DNA of 64,000 nt from Campylorhamphus procurvoides (taxonomy: Eukaryota; Chordata; Aves; Passeriformes; Dendrocolaptidae), in NCBI GenBank assembly GCA_013396655.1, contig WBMV01004981.1:2121015-2185014 (forward strand), written 5' to 3'. Of the stretch, positions 1-11,509 are shown one piece after another. A program made the position numbers and the translations under genes. Under the pieces are notes generated by a model, which was given only the letters and a program-made list of their open reading frames with translations, ran no database searches and was not told where the DNA came from. How positions within the stretch are numbered: the stretch's first letter is position 1; every line of letters begins with the position of its first letter.

Positions 1-1787
1 GGAAACTGTGAGTGAGAGTAGATCCAGAATGAAAAGGTATATTCCCTACCTACCTGGCAGGCACAGTCATTGCCAGAGGATTTCGTTGTACTCTATTATT
101 TTTAAAACTTCAGCGCCAAGGTTGAAAAAGACTCTAATATTAATTTCCTTGGGGGAAGTCTAGTTACATCATTTTCCTTTTTTTCTAAACTTACTTGAAG
201 CTACTCAACAGATGTTTAATTTCTGTATTAGCATGTGTATTGTGCTGGGCTGAGATCCTGTAAGGAAAAAAAAGGTGTATGTTGTTGCCAGAGAAGAAGA
301 AAAAAAAAAGTGTCATGTGCAAATAGAACACAGTGTTTCATGGGCTGAGGGGACAGACAAGGCTTTGGTATTTCTTGAAATAATGCCACACATACTATTT
401 TGTATCATCTTGCACCTTCCGTGTATTTACAACCATGACCATTGAGACACCAGCTGTGCAAAATTCTCACATTCTGGGAACTGCATTTTCACAGGGTGCC
501 TTGGTCTATGTGAATTGTCTGCAGGTTCTTTCACATATACTAGCAGATAAGGAATCCTGAGGAGATGTTAAGCTCAATGATGTCAGCGATGACCAAGCAG
601 TGAGTGCATCAGGAGGATACGCAGAGAAGGGGATTGGGAGCAGGGTAAGTATCTAGCTGCGGAACAACAGAACTGATGTCTGGGAATATGAGCACTTGAG
701 ACTTGCAGATATGTTTAAAAGCAAGAGAGAATAAAACAGGAGCCTGTCTTCCCTGGACAGGCTTGTGGAGAAAGAGTAACGAGCAGAATGCTGTCCTAGA
801 CAGAAGGTGGGAGCAATTCCCACCATGATTTGGAGCTCACATCTATCAGTAAAATGCTCCCAAGCAGTAGGGGAAGTGGGAGACAGTGACACATGTTTCA
901 GAATCTTGCACCAGGTTTGTGTGTGCAATGAACTTTATAGAGCACTACAGGCAGTCAAGAGAGACAAAGATGTTCACATTCACGGATAAAAGGGTGCTTA
1001 ACAGAATTACTGAAGAGAGGGCAAAGGAGAGCAGAACAGGCCCTGAAGATAAGGCATTGATAAGGTGTGGGTTCATCTTTTGCAAAGTAATCATAGGATG
1101 ACCTGCTCCCAAGAGAACCATATACACAAGAAGATCCAGGGGAAGACCCAGTCCTAGAGCTTAACCAGACCGAGGAAGTCTCTTGGTCTTATTGGTACAG
1201 CAAACTGCTATATGAATACATTCTTATGAAGTGCCTCTGTCAAAGCTGTATACATGACTGTGACATCTGATGACAGTATCTCTGTGTGCTGTAAATTATA
1301 TATCTGTTCTTATTCTGCCTTTGGTTGGTCTCTCCAGTTGGTTGTGAGGTCATTTCCTGAAGCAAACTTTCAGAATAAAGGCAAGGTAATTTTTGAACCC
1401 CTCTCACAGTAGAACCTGTTTCACATGTGTCACAGTAGTCATTGAAAAGAGAAAAAAGATGCAGTGCAAAGACAAAAGTGGAAGTAAACACCTTAAAAAA
1501 AGAATTAAGAAAAGACTGTACATAGCACCTAACTGTACAGTGCTGCTTCCTTTCTTTATTATTCTCAGATTAGTTCAGTACATGTTCATTGTTATTTTGC
1601 TCCTCCATTGTGTATTAAACACCTCACTGTATACAAATGAGTCTATAAATGGACATCGAACCTTTTAGGTGAGAGGAGGCCAACTGCTGAACTACTTGTT
1701 GATAAGACAATCACAATACAGTAGGCTGGCTTGAAAGTAGCATTTAATATATGAAAGGCATCTAATGCATCTTCAAAAGCTACTTGC
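1..1787. other. Non-coding stretch, no gene seen
   Basis: No exon, RNA gene or recognisable transposon was found here. Frames longer than 60 codons occur on both strands and overlap each other, as expected by chance. Two small perfect hairpins lie close together. One pairs 741-748 with 756-763 (AGCCTGTC / GACAGGCT, 7-base loop). The other pairs 806-812 with 818-824 (GGTGGGA / TCCCACC, 5-base loop). Confidence 0.6.
1782..1787. repeat. Target-site duplication, left copy (ACTTGC)
   Basis: Six bases identical to 2226-2231, directly bordering an LTR that begins TG and ends CA on its own strand. A 6-bp duplication is usual for class II (alpha/beta-like, ERVK) retroviral integration. Confidence 0.85.
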
Positions 1788-1852
1788 TGCTGTGTTCCAC
1801 GAGGGTAAAAAAGATGAGCCACTCCGGGTGAGGGTAAAGCAGGAATGGCCAG

Positions 1853-1858
1853 TTTATT
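1853..1858 (-). terminator. LTR polyadenylation signal AATAAA
   Basis: AATAAA on the minus strand about 20 bases downstream of the TATA box. This TATA-then-AATAAA order is typical of short-R retroviral LTRs. Confidence 0.65.
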
Positions 1859-1873
1859 GAGGGAGCATGAGAC

Positions 1874-1881
1874 TTATATAG
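1874..1881 (-). promoter_or_regulatory. LTR TATA box
   Basis: Minus-strand CTATATAAG lies upstream of the LTR polyadenylation signal, in the position expected for the U3 promoter of this solo LTR. Whether it is active cannot be told from sequence. Confidence 0.6.
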
Positions 1882-2225
1882 GGTTCTGGAACTAGGGAGG
1901 AGTTCGGGGCAGAGTTAGGGCGGAACGTGACAAGCAAGGAAAAAGGGGGTGGCAACCGTACCAAACAAGGGATAAAACAGGCAGGGTAAACCTTATAAGG
2001 GAGTGGTGCAGTGCACCAAAGCTCAACCAATAGGGAAACTGAGATGGAACAACCAAAAGGAACAATTGAACAGTAGAAATGTAATTATGACTATTCTAAT
2101 ACAACAAGTATCTATCTACTCTATTAGAACAGGAAAAAACTTTTTGAAAGCATCAGGCTATGGTCCATTCAGTTTGGTCTCTTTCTCCTTCTGAGAGTGG
2201 ATAATCTGCCGGTGGTTTCCCCACA

Positions 2226-2231
2226 ACTTGC
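2226..2231. repeat. Target-site duplication, right copy (ACTTGC)
   Basis: Identical to 1782-1787 on the other side of the solo LTR. Confidence 0.85.
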
Positions 2232-5200
2232 TATTTGCATTTTGCCTTACTAGTCACTAGTACATGCTCCCTACATCATTTCTCACTGGGCCCCCTTGTG
2301 TCACCATGAAACATACTTCGATCTAGTGACTCTAGTTAAAATACCAGTTACAATGAGAAGACTGAAGCACTGATGAAAGGAGAAAAGAGTCTTGGTGGAA
2401 CGCTATTGAACCCATAGACAATATTCTTCATCTGCAACAGAAAGCAAAGATTTAGTCCTAAATACAGGAACTGACCTGTTCTGCAGCTGTGCTGTCATCA
2501 ACTACTCAACGAATGCTATTTCATTTAGTTCACGAATATAGATGGGTAATTCCTCAGGGCAACCTAATTCTGTTAATACAAAGCATATTCACAGCCACCA
2601 CTACTAGCAGAACTCTCCTCAGTTTCTCATGGCTTGACTTTATTCACTGGGGTGGCAATCTCATGATGCTTCAATAGGGTTCCTAAGATTGCAGTAGTTT
2701 TGCTTTAGTAAATACAGATTTTCAAAGAGAGTGGTAATGAATTTATGTACTTGGGCAGTTGATTTGAGACCTTCCACATCTTTTAATTTTGAGGCAGCTG
2801 GTGAGAGAGTTTTTGCACTGACTTCATTATGGAAATGACTATACAGTGGGATGATTATTATGCTAAAAGTTAAGCACTGTGCATAAGTTCATTCTGGGCT
2901 GACTGACAAGAGAAGAAGTTGAGAAACTGACCTTGAGATGATAATCTCATAATAGAAAGAAATATGTTTCTTTTGTCTTTTGTTTGCATTATAAAGTGTG
3001 AAACAGGAAAAAAAGCTGTGTAGTTCACACTATATAAAAAGTAGGAAATCAACCATAACAACAAAACGCAGCAATATAAAGTGTGAAAACAGTGAATCCT
3101 GAGGGAAAAGAGTCATTAGAATATCAGGATGTGACCACTGGAAGACCCTATCTAGTGTGGCCAAGATGCTTTTAAGTCTTTTGGCTCCACAAAATAGTAC
3201 TACACTTCCGGCAAACATAGACAAAGCTTCTTCATTCGTATGAAAAGAGTTAAAAGTTGAAGAAGCCTACCAAGGGGGAAATTGAGGGCAAAAATTCCAC
3301 AGTTTCAGTAGAAGCAGAAGGAATTTTCCTTGTGTGGTTCTTGAAAACCTTTTGCAATTTCTCTCTCAAGTGACAAGAGGTTCAGCTTCCCAAGGTATTG
3401 ATGAAGGGGCTCCATCTTAAGTCAGCAACTTGTACAGAGAAAGTATAGCTAGCAACTCTTTTATCTGAGAAAAAGTACACTGTATATGTTAGCTGCCTGA
3501 GAATTTTATATTTTGTAATTACTGGGGTCTTCTTGTTTAATTTTCTACAGCATAGTTGTAAGGGATAGACGTGTACATTTCCTCCAGATGTTCCTGGCTG
3601 TAGGAGAGGTCCCAGTCAGTTTCTGAAATGTTTTGCCTGTTGACTGATGAAAACTGAAATCCAAACTTTTCAGGTGAGCTCTTCAGTCCCTCTCTTTATG
3701 TGACATTACTTCCCTGCAAGTATTCCTAAGGAATTTAAATTATCTAATTGATGGTGTTTTTGTCAGCTGTGATTACATTACATATTGCTCATCCTACCTT
3801 CATTATATATCTTTTGGGAGGATTAGTTTAGATTAGATGTAATTTCATCTGCTTGGCTGGGCATCTCCACTATGAATGTGATATGAAGCCTTCTTAGAAG
3901 AGACTGTCCTTTAAGCCCACCCTGAGAAGGGCCACCATGCCTAACGCAGAAAGCCTGAATGAGACCCAGTGCTTGTGTCAATGCTTACACCACATGCTTA
4001 CTGGGTGTGGTGGACACTGCACATGTGTTTGTGGTGGTGGCTATGGAAGGCAACCAGAACAGTGGGTAAGGTGCAGCTGGTTTTGGGGGATGATCTGATC
4101 AGAGGCGGGTTTGACTGCAAACTTCACGGTGTTTGCTCTGCACTCTTCTTTATTTTTCCTTGTTTCATATTATGTTCAATTATTATCTGTAAGCAATGTT
4201 CACTGATATTCTTTTACGAGAGTTTTCATTATTGTGTGCTTTTGTTTTTCAGGTGGGGAATTGTGTGTTGTTGTGGCATTATACTCTGTATTGCAAAAAC
4301 ACAGCTTCCATTTCATTACCTTACTGATTCTTTAACTGAAAGATAAAATCAAAATCAAGGTGGTTCTTTTTGAGCCAAGTTTTAATATTTTTGATAGTAA
4401 CTAATATTTTTCTCTACTCTTGTATAAATAAAGAGCTTAATTTTTAGAGGTGTGGCCATGGAAAGCAGGTAGATTCTTTAAATAGAAAATCTGTAACTTT
4501 TTTACTCATAACTCTGGCTGAAATCAGCCTATTAAAGATCTGAATAAGTGTATTACAATCTGAGGTAAATACTAGCATTCTGAAAATTATTTTCATCTGT
4601 TACAGGATGTTTTTATTCAGCTTTGTAGTTTTATTCATATTTATTTCTCAAAGTGTGGAAAACCCAAACCACTGTTTGAGCTCTAAGGACAGGCTGTTTG
4701 ACAGTGCTAGATACTTGGTATTTTGGTCTAACTGGGGGAAAGGGTGAGGCTATTTTGTGTTTGTGTGTGATCATGATGGTTTTCATACTACAGAGAGATG
4801 GTCATTGAAAGGCAGCCTTTCTTCTTTGTGTGAAGATAGACCAAAGGAGCAGGGTGTGAGTGGCATGTGGGAGGAATTACATTTCTATCCTGTTTGGAGG
4901 ACAGAAACTGTGTTCAGTAAACAGAGCATGGAAATCAAACAAATTCTTATGTTCAGTAGTAAAATTTGTAATAATTTTAATTCTGTGGCTGTGAAGCCTG
5001 ATAGAGGAAATCACTTGGAGGAAGAGTCTGTGTGTCTCTCCTTTGCTGCCAGGAAAGTTTTTTAATGAAGTAGAGATACCTGTGTGGCATAATTTTCTTA
5101 AGCACTTAAGCTTTACAAGCTCCTTGTTGCACAGGTCTATCTGTGTGTTTGATAAAGCAGATTTTGGACACGCATGAAGTGAGAGGGCATGTCAGCTGTT

Positions 5201-8200
5201 GCTGTCTGTAGCTGGCAAAATGTTTTCCAGTAAAGGAGAGATTCATGCTGCTAGCAAGAGGCTGAGAGCATTGGAGCTGGGAGCAGGGTTTTGTATGGAG
5301 AGAAAGTTTGTGCCGTGTGGAAGTCTTCGGGGATACTCTGGAAGTAAACAATCCAGACCCACATTTCTGTAATGTTCCCCATGTGGGAAAGGGAATGGCA
5401 GCTGTAGTTGCATTACACCCTTCACAATGTAATCACTATCTCATCAGTGCATTGAGCATTCAAGTGTCTTAGCACTGTCTTCCTCTACTAACACATACTA
5501 GGCTGGGAGACAGATGTTTATGTCATGTTATTTTATTCCTCATCAATCAGCAGTTTCCCAACCATCTTATTTTTAACTTGATTATTTACTAATGAGCAAT
5601 AAAATCCACCGTGCCTACAGCAATGTTTGCACAGTGGGTCGTAAAATAGCAGCACACGCACTTAGTTTTATTTCTTTTTGTGTTTACCACAAATCAAATC
5701 CTTTCCTAATGTCTATGTCCTTGTTTAAACCTAAATCAGATCAGTGTGTTTGTGTTCTTTCAGTTGTTTCCTTTTAGTTACGGTCACAACATTTTGTCCA
5801 CAGAATTCTTAGCAGCTTGTAGCAGCCTTGGAGACCAAGTCAAATAAGTTCCCTAGAGGCTGTATGTCGGGATGCTGGAAATTCATTTTTGATTTTTTCT
5901 GGCTTCTTTAGCCTGCATTAATTCTGATTTGTTATGAAGTGAATCAAAACTAATAGGAAGTGAAGCTTCTTTCAGCTAAAGTAAGTAATGAGTTTGAGGG
6001 GAAGGGGTTTAAGGTGCCACAAGGCAAGATGGCTCCTAAATTTTAGAGTGACATATACAAAGCTCTGTAGTCTTGAAACGTACCACCTCATGTTATCTGT
6101 TTGCATAACTGTGCCCCTACAGAAAGCCAAGAAAGACTTTGGTTTTGACCTAATATGCAAATTCACAACAATGGTGAAGCCAGAGTTGAAAAAAGGACAT
6201 GATCCAGGATATGCGAATGACCTCAGGAGGAATGAGGAGTAAAGAAGGACTTCATCAATGTGAACAGTTATTGAGAGAGGGATTGTAAAGCCACCACCCT
6301 TCATCAAATCTACTGAAGAAGAAACTTAGAAATCTGTCATGTTAAAAAGAAACACCAAAGTGTTATGGAATAACAATGTAATTTTCTTGAAAACTGATGT
6401 AGGTGTCAGGACAACAGAGAGCATATATATATTGAAAGAGGGTTAAGACTGAGAAGCCAGACTTGAAGCTATATTCATAAAAACATAACTAGAATGAACC
6501 AGCCACTGCATGATAGCAAATGAAAAATGAAACACTGTACAAACTGAATTGTCTTTTACTCTGCAGAAGTTTCAGTGTTTCAAAGTTACAGCATCTGAAT
6601 TGCAGCACCCTAGTACCTCCCAGAGTATGCTAAGCTGTTTTATCATATCTCACTCTCCCATGTTCCTTTCCTTGGAGGAAAAATTAAGGCTTACAGTGGC
6701 TTGGTTTTCTTTAATGATTCAGTAGACTGCAGCTTTGTGTGCCTGCTGCTGAGGGCAGTGTCAGTGATGCATGCTTCGCTTCTGGGTGTTTGTGGTTTTA
6801 TTCATTCCTGGGTCTTCCTGGTGTTTATTTTACAGCTTTTGACTTGCTTCTGAAGAACATGCAGTGGCTTGCATCAGTCCGCTTTACCTTGGCTGCATTG
6901 CTTGTCTAAACTGAAATGTTTGACTGACTGCATTAAACTCTGTAAACGTTCAAGCGAATTAAGGTCTGCCACGACAAGATGGGTGATTATGGTTTCTGAG
7001 TAAATTAGTTGAAAGTAACTGTGGAAAACAGTGGAGAGAGTAGCTGATGGTTATTTTCAGTGCAAGTGACTGCTTCTCTCTTCTGTTGCTGACTTTTATC
7101 ATGTTAGGGTATGTCTGCACACAATCTTGCACCATTGCAGCCAAATGGTTTTTTCCCCTATGTTTTTTACATGGATAAAAATGTAGCATATGGACTGGCC
7201 TTTATTTTGCATCTTGTATATTCTTTTCCTCCAAGCAGGGAGCGAATTGCCTCTGCAGGAGATATTCCATTTGTCCAAGGTGTGGTCTCCACTGGGAAAG
7301 CTCGAGAGCATTTTATCAGAGAAGAGTTACATCTAATGTCCTTCAGGGACTCATTATTTCTCATCTGTATCATTGCACATTGTAAAAGTGTGAGGAGGAA
7401 AATAAACTCAAGCCTACCAGAGCTCCTGATTAATGTGGGATTAGCCTGGGTAAGTGTAGTGAGATTCCATCTCCTACTTTGAGGAAGGGCTGAGGGGCAG
7501 GTTGAGGCAGGCAGGTGGATACCTGTGTGCTAATTGGATTAGCTCAGTGTAACTCACAGCAAGGCCAGGATGCAAACAATTCTTGATCAAGCTGGTGCCG
7601 GATACCAGCAAGCAGTCTGTTATAGGAGGGTGAATCTGAACTGTAAGGATGTACATGAGCAAGGACACTATGAAAATTGAGGGGACTTCTTTCTTCTTTT
7701 TTATAAAAAGAGATATAACTCCCCAAGAAGAAAAGAATCACTTTTTCATTCCATTTTTTAATGTTTTTGGGTTTTTCCCCTGTCTTCAGATAGATTTTGC
7801 AGCTATGGTGGAAGATTTTCTCATGTAGTTCGGTTTTTTTATTGGCTGACTATAAAAGACCTTGATATCCACTTTCAACCGCTCCTATAAAAGTGATCAG
7901 TATAGCAAAGTCCCAGTATCTTCCCTGTAAAGTGCCAATGTCTCCTTGAAATCTGCCTTGTCCTCTAGTAGGTGGTAGTTTTTTCAGCCTGAGTGCACTG
8001 CAGAGAGTTCATTACCCTCTTTGCCTAATCTGAAGTAAGCAGGCAGGAAAGATCCACCAGTTCCAGCGTGTCTCAGTGCAATGTGTCTGCTTCTGGCACC
8101 TTGCTCCTTGTTACCAAGCTCTGTTCTAGACTGGGAAGAAAAATGCTTGCACTTCAAAATACTTCCCAGCCCATTTGCAAACTCTACAACATTTATTATT

Positions 8201-8865
8201 TTCATCATGTTTAATAGCATGGCTCCTCATTTTCTTGCCCTTTTATTGCTGTTATAGTAATGTGGGCTATGACTTCATTTGACTTTTCTAAGTAGGCAGT
8301 ATCACCTCTAGTTAGCATTTAGATGGGAAAATGTCTGAGGGTGTAATGACTGTTCAGAATGTGACAGGTATCCATCTAAAACGAGAGTGAGAATATCTTG
8401 GAAAGTGATTTATAAGACAAGGTTCGCTCATCAAAAATGAGTATTTTCAAGCACAAATAGCAGTTTCAATAAAACCCTAGTAAAAACAAACAGTTTAGAT
8501 CAAAACGGGAAAAACAATCCATGGTGTGTGTAATAACACTGTACCTTATGTCCTCACTGTGTAAGTTCATGAATTCATTAGTCGGGTCGTTCTACCTCTG
8601 TTCTTTCACACTCACTGCATATTAAATTCTTTGGTGTAGCAATTTCACTCTTTCAATCTCTAGATGAAGAATCCATTTGCCTAAAGGTCAATCTCCTTTC
8701 TACATATCCAGGCTCTCAATTGGTCTTATAAAACAGGACAGTTCCAGCAGGAAGGACTTGGTGAACTGCCCAAGAATGTAGAAAAGGATGGAGAAGGTTT
8801 AGGTTATGTCCTTACTCTGAATTAGACAAGGAAAAGACTCGATTTTGCAAGGGTCGCCTTAACCA
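2232..8865. other. Non-coding stretch, no gene seen
   Basis: AT-rich sequence with no recognisable exon, RNA gene or transposon. Open frames of up to about 125 codons (for example 3969-4346 and 7111-7482) show no family signature and no supporting splice or promoter context. A small Cys-rich frame at 3937-4098 is listed separately. A 9-bp inverted pair AGTCACTAG / CTAGTGACT lies near 2252 and 2324. Confidence 0.55.
3937..4098 (+). other. Small Cys-rich open frame, coding status unknown
   Basis: A 53-codon frame whose ATG sits in a strong vertebrate start context (gccaccATGc). The predicted peptide begins MPNAESLNETQCLCQC and has 8 cysteines, 7 of them packed in residues 12-32. There is no signal peptide, and it matches no family I know. 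GGTAAGG at about 4064-4070 could be a splice donor, leaving the Cys cluster on one exon. A single short frame in a gene-poor region is most likely chance. Confidence 0.12.
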
Positions 8866-8869
8866 CTGT

Positions 8870-9316
8870 GGTGTGGTGACGTGCGGAAAAGACCCCGCAA
8901 CTAGGTAGTTGTAGAGAAGGTACGTTTATTCAGCACTGGGTGCATGGGGGATTGGTCTACCAAAAGCATGCACCCCTGTCTGTGCTCACAGGCCTGTTTA
9001 AATACAGTTAAAACATGCATATTCATTATTTCTTTATACATATGCATTATTTTCTTAGAATGGGCAGGCTTATTCTAACCAGTTCTGAGAGGTAATTTCC
9101 ATTTTCTCCGCCCTGCACTCCTCCCATCTGAGTTTGCGCACTGGTTTCCATTTTTCCTGGGCCAGGGTCTTTGGGGGGCCTTGGGGATGAAGATTGTGGG
9201 TCTTCCTCGCTGTGTCCTTTTCAACTTGGCTCAAAAAGTAACTTAAACCAGTTTTGTTGGCAACTTGAACTGGTCTAATGAGCAAACTTCTATAATTATC
9301 TTATTTTCTTGACATA
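8870..9316 (-). mobile_element. LTR of an avian endogenous retrovirus, minus strand
   Basis: Read on the minus strand, the element appears to start TGTCAAGAAAATAAG at about 9316 and to end near 8882 (...TTTTCCGCA) or a few bases lower. It contains a TATA-like GTATTTAAAC near 8996-9005 and a polyadenylation signal AATAAA at 8925-8930, in LTR order. An ATGCAT-containing block is imperfectly duplicated at 9015-9057, a common feature of avian U3 regions. I could not find a target duplication, so the ends are approximate. It may be the 3' LTR of a decayed provirus continuing to higher coordinates rather than a clean solo LTR. It is a different family from the LTR at 1788. Confidence 0.65.
8925..8930 (-). 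terminator. LTR polyadenylation signal AATAAA
   Basis: AATAAA on the minus strand, downstream of a TATA-like element and upstream of the presumed LTR end. Confidence 0.55.
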
Positions 9317-9790
9317 TTTCTTGATTTATCTTAGTTTCATATGGTGTCCATTCTATTTTAGAAGCCTCAAGGCCAGATACTGAGAGCAACCATAACATAT
9401 TCCCTGTTTCTATATTTGTAGCTGTTTATGGCCTCAACCATGCAGTCTCTCTTTGCGACTTCAGCAAAAGTTCTTACAATTATTTCAATTAACCCTCTCA
9501 GTGTTAGTTCTTTATTGATACCTTATATCAGTGGAATGACTGCATGGGTTTTTTCAATCTTTCTTTCTAGAACTGTGCTGAGCTGTAAGAACTATGAAGC
9601 ATCAGTAGCATGGGGTACAGCAAAAGCAATCTTCTTACACACTGATCTAAGGGCAGATTTCTGTACCAATATTGCTGTTTCAGTCATGGGTATGTGTGAA
9701 CCAGTATGTCTTTCCAGCATGGCTGCTGATTTCTATGAAAGTGTCTTACACAGTTTGTTTTCATCCTGCTAAGAGAAATTGCTAGATATC
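9317..9790 (-). mobile_element. Possible decayed retroviral internal sequence next to the LTR
   Basis: The segment lies on the internal side of the minus-strand LTR if that LTR is a 3' LTR. Both strands have unusually few stops: a 114-codon plus-strand frame at 9428-9772, and minus-strand frames broken only by a few stops. That would fit an old coding region. I recognise no gag, pol or env motif, and no clear polypurine tract borders the LTR. It could equally be unrelated host DNA. Plus-strand sequence before 9421 resembles a splice acceptor, but no matching exon was recognised. Confidence 0.2.
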
Positions 9791-10269
9791 TATAGAATAA
9801 CATCCATATAAGCTGAATTTATTATCCTAATTGTATTGCTACAACTTGATGTTTGTTCAAACCAATGCTGGCTCAGTTCAACTTTCTGAAACTCAAAACT
9901 GAGTCCCCTGATAAAAATTTCATGTTAGTTCGCATGCCTTTGCTAAGTTCTGCTGAAAATTGCAGCCTTCATGACCCAAACCTTCAGTTCTTCTGAAACT
10001 GATACTGAACCTCACAGAATTCACAAAATCAACTTCATCCAGTAAAAAAAGGAAGTAAAAAAACAGAATTTGAAAAATAAAGTGGTTTATGTTTCCATTG
10101 CTTTCAGCTCAGTTTTGTCAAGTTCCAAAAGTTATTTCATTGTATTGTAAGAGAGTTTCACTCTGACCGTGCAATTTAATTAGCCATTCTGTTGATGTTG
10201 TGCTGTGCAGAGCTGGAGCTTTCACTGTGTAGAAGCCAAGAAGATAAAGGGCTAATGTGTATGTCTCAA

Positions 10270-10845
10270 ACAGTGCGAGTTGAACAGCCATGGAGCCAAC
10301 CAAGGATTGTTGGTAAAAGCACACTGGGAGAAAGAAAAGCGCAACACAGTACAGTGCAAGTGCAGGAATGAGGTCAAGAAGCATGGACCAAAGGCTGATT
10401 CAGCAGAGAGGAGATCAACATCACCAAAGACCCCAGAAGCCCTCAGACCCATTTTCAGAAAGGTCTGGAAGAATGAACTGCACATGATAACCAATTTGCA
10501 TAGAAAGGAAGAAACTTAGCTTCAGGTTGGGGAAAAGGTACCCCCCTAAAGCCTGGGTGCGTTTCACCAGTACCTTGGACACCTCATCAGCTGGATTGAC
10601 ATTGGAGCCAGAACTAGTGATTCTCCCTCCCTCCTTCCTTCCTTCCCTCACTCCCTCTGTCCTTTCCTGCCTGCCTGAAATTCCACCACCATATGTTTAT
10701 ACAAGAAGATAAGGGACTAACTTCTACCAATTTCCATGCAAACTATATAATTTACTAATAAAACTTTTCAAGTTTTTGTGGGCCCTCTGGCTTTTGTCAT
10801 TCCTTTTCAACCAGGGGCATCTATGAATCTTGGGTGCCCCTTTAC
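10270..10845 (+). mobile_element. LTR-like segment, plus strand (tentative)
   Basis: A more GC-rich stretch with a pyrimidine-rich block (10621-10680), a TATA box TATATAA (10744-10750), and AATAAA only seven bases later (10757-10762). GT-rich then C-rich sequence follows (TTTTTGTGGGCCCTCTGG). This TATA/AATAAA/U5-like order is found in class I-like LTRs. I could not define TG...CA ends or a target duplication, so an unrelated AT-rich promoter-like patch is possible. Confidence 0.27.
10617..10680 (+). repeat. Pyrimidine-rich low-complexity tract
   Basis: Nearly uninterrupted C/T with CCTT and CCTC units, a decayed (CCTT)n microsatellite. It lies inside the tentative LTR-like segment. Confidence 0.7.
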
Positions 10846-10849
10846 CTTA

Positions 10850-11340
10850 GAGGTGAGAGGCCACACACTGCCATAACTCTCTTGGTTAGGCAGAACTAAA
10901 ATGAGGTAAAAGGAGATGTTAGACAGTGAGGAGAGCAGATGTTACTAGAACTACACACTGGAAGAAGAACTATTAAGTAATAGATATAGAATTTTTAAAA
11001 ATCAGTTTTCTTTCCTTCTGGCATCTCACTTTTATCATAAACTGTTGTATAGTGTCATGGAGTTCTGCTAAGCAGATGGTGTGTTTTATCTCAGTGGTGT
11101 TTGCTTATTGCTCATGGATGAGGTGATTTTTCTATATAGTTAGTTAAAGTGCGACTTGAGGTTCTTTGGCAGTCCGAGTTGTTATTCAGGGTCTTAAAAC
11201 GTAAGTCATGGTTAACTTATTGCTCATTTTAGTTTATATGTGCTTAGCAGTAGGTGTGCTTCTAGAAATACAAGTAAACACAGAAAAATAAGTGCACCTG
11301 TGGAGGTTCTCAACAAGCTTGGTCTATGCTCGGGGGAAGG
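10850..11340. other. Non-coding stretch, nothing recognised
   Basis: No gene, RNA or repeat family was recognised in this interval. Confidence 0.5.
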
Positions 11341-11344
11341 AATT

Positions 11345-11500
11345 GGTATTTTGTGCCAGCTGCAGGTTATATTAGGAAAACCTTACAACAGTAGGGATAA
11401 TGAAGAAATAGATAGAGCTTTTAGAGCTCTTTAGGAATTGGTTGGACAAACATCTCTCGGGAACAGTTTGTGAGGGTGCAGTGAATGACTGTCCATGGTA
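11345..11500 (+). mobile_element. Old CR1-family LINE 3' fragment
   Basis: Plus-strand matches to the old amniote CR1 3' region: ATTAGGAAAACCTTACAAC near 11371, then a decayed 'remaining bases' block, then GGTTGGACAAACATCTCTCG at about 11440-11459. The terminal microsatellite is not visible. It is much more diverged than the CR1 copy at 21270. Confidence 0.6.
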
Positions 11501-11509
11501 TCTCCACCA

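Larger units (their letters stand above)
1788..2225 (-). mobile_element. Solo LTR of an avian endogenous retrovirus (class II/ERVK-like)
   Basis: A 438-bp element read on the minus strand. It starts TGTGGGGAAACC at 2225 and ends GGAACACAGCA at 1788, the usual TG...CA ends, and sits between perfect 6-bp copies of ACTTGC. The minus strand has a TATA box (CTATATAAG, about 1874-1881) followed by a polyadenylation signal AATAAA (1853-1858), so R would be very short, as in alpharetrovirus LTRs. No gag, pol or env sequence is attached, so this is the product of LTR-LTR recombination. The intact target duplication suggests it is fairly young. The family name was not checked; the 6-bp duplication favours class II. 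Confidence 0.88.

Noticed and set aside
7111..7482. 123-codon plus-strand frame
   Set aside because: Overlaps frames on the minus strand, shows no known domain, and has no acceptor or donor sites in suitable positions that I could defend.
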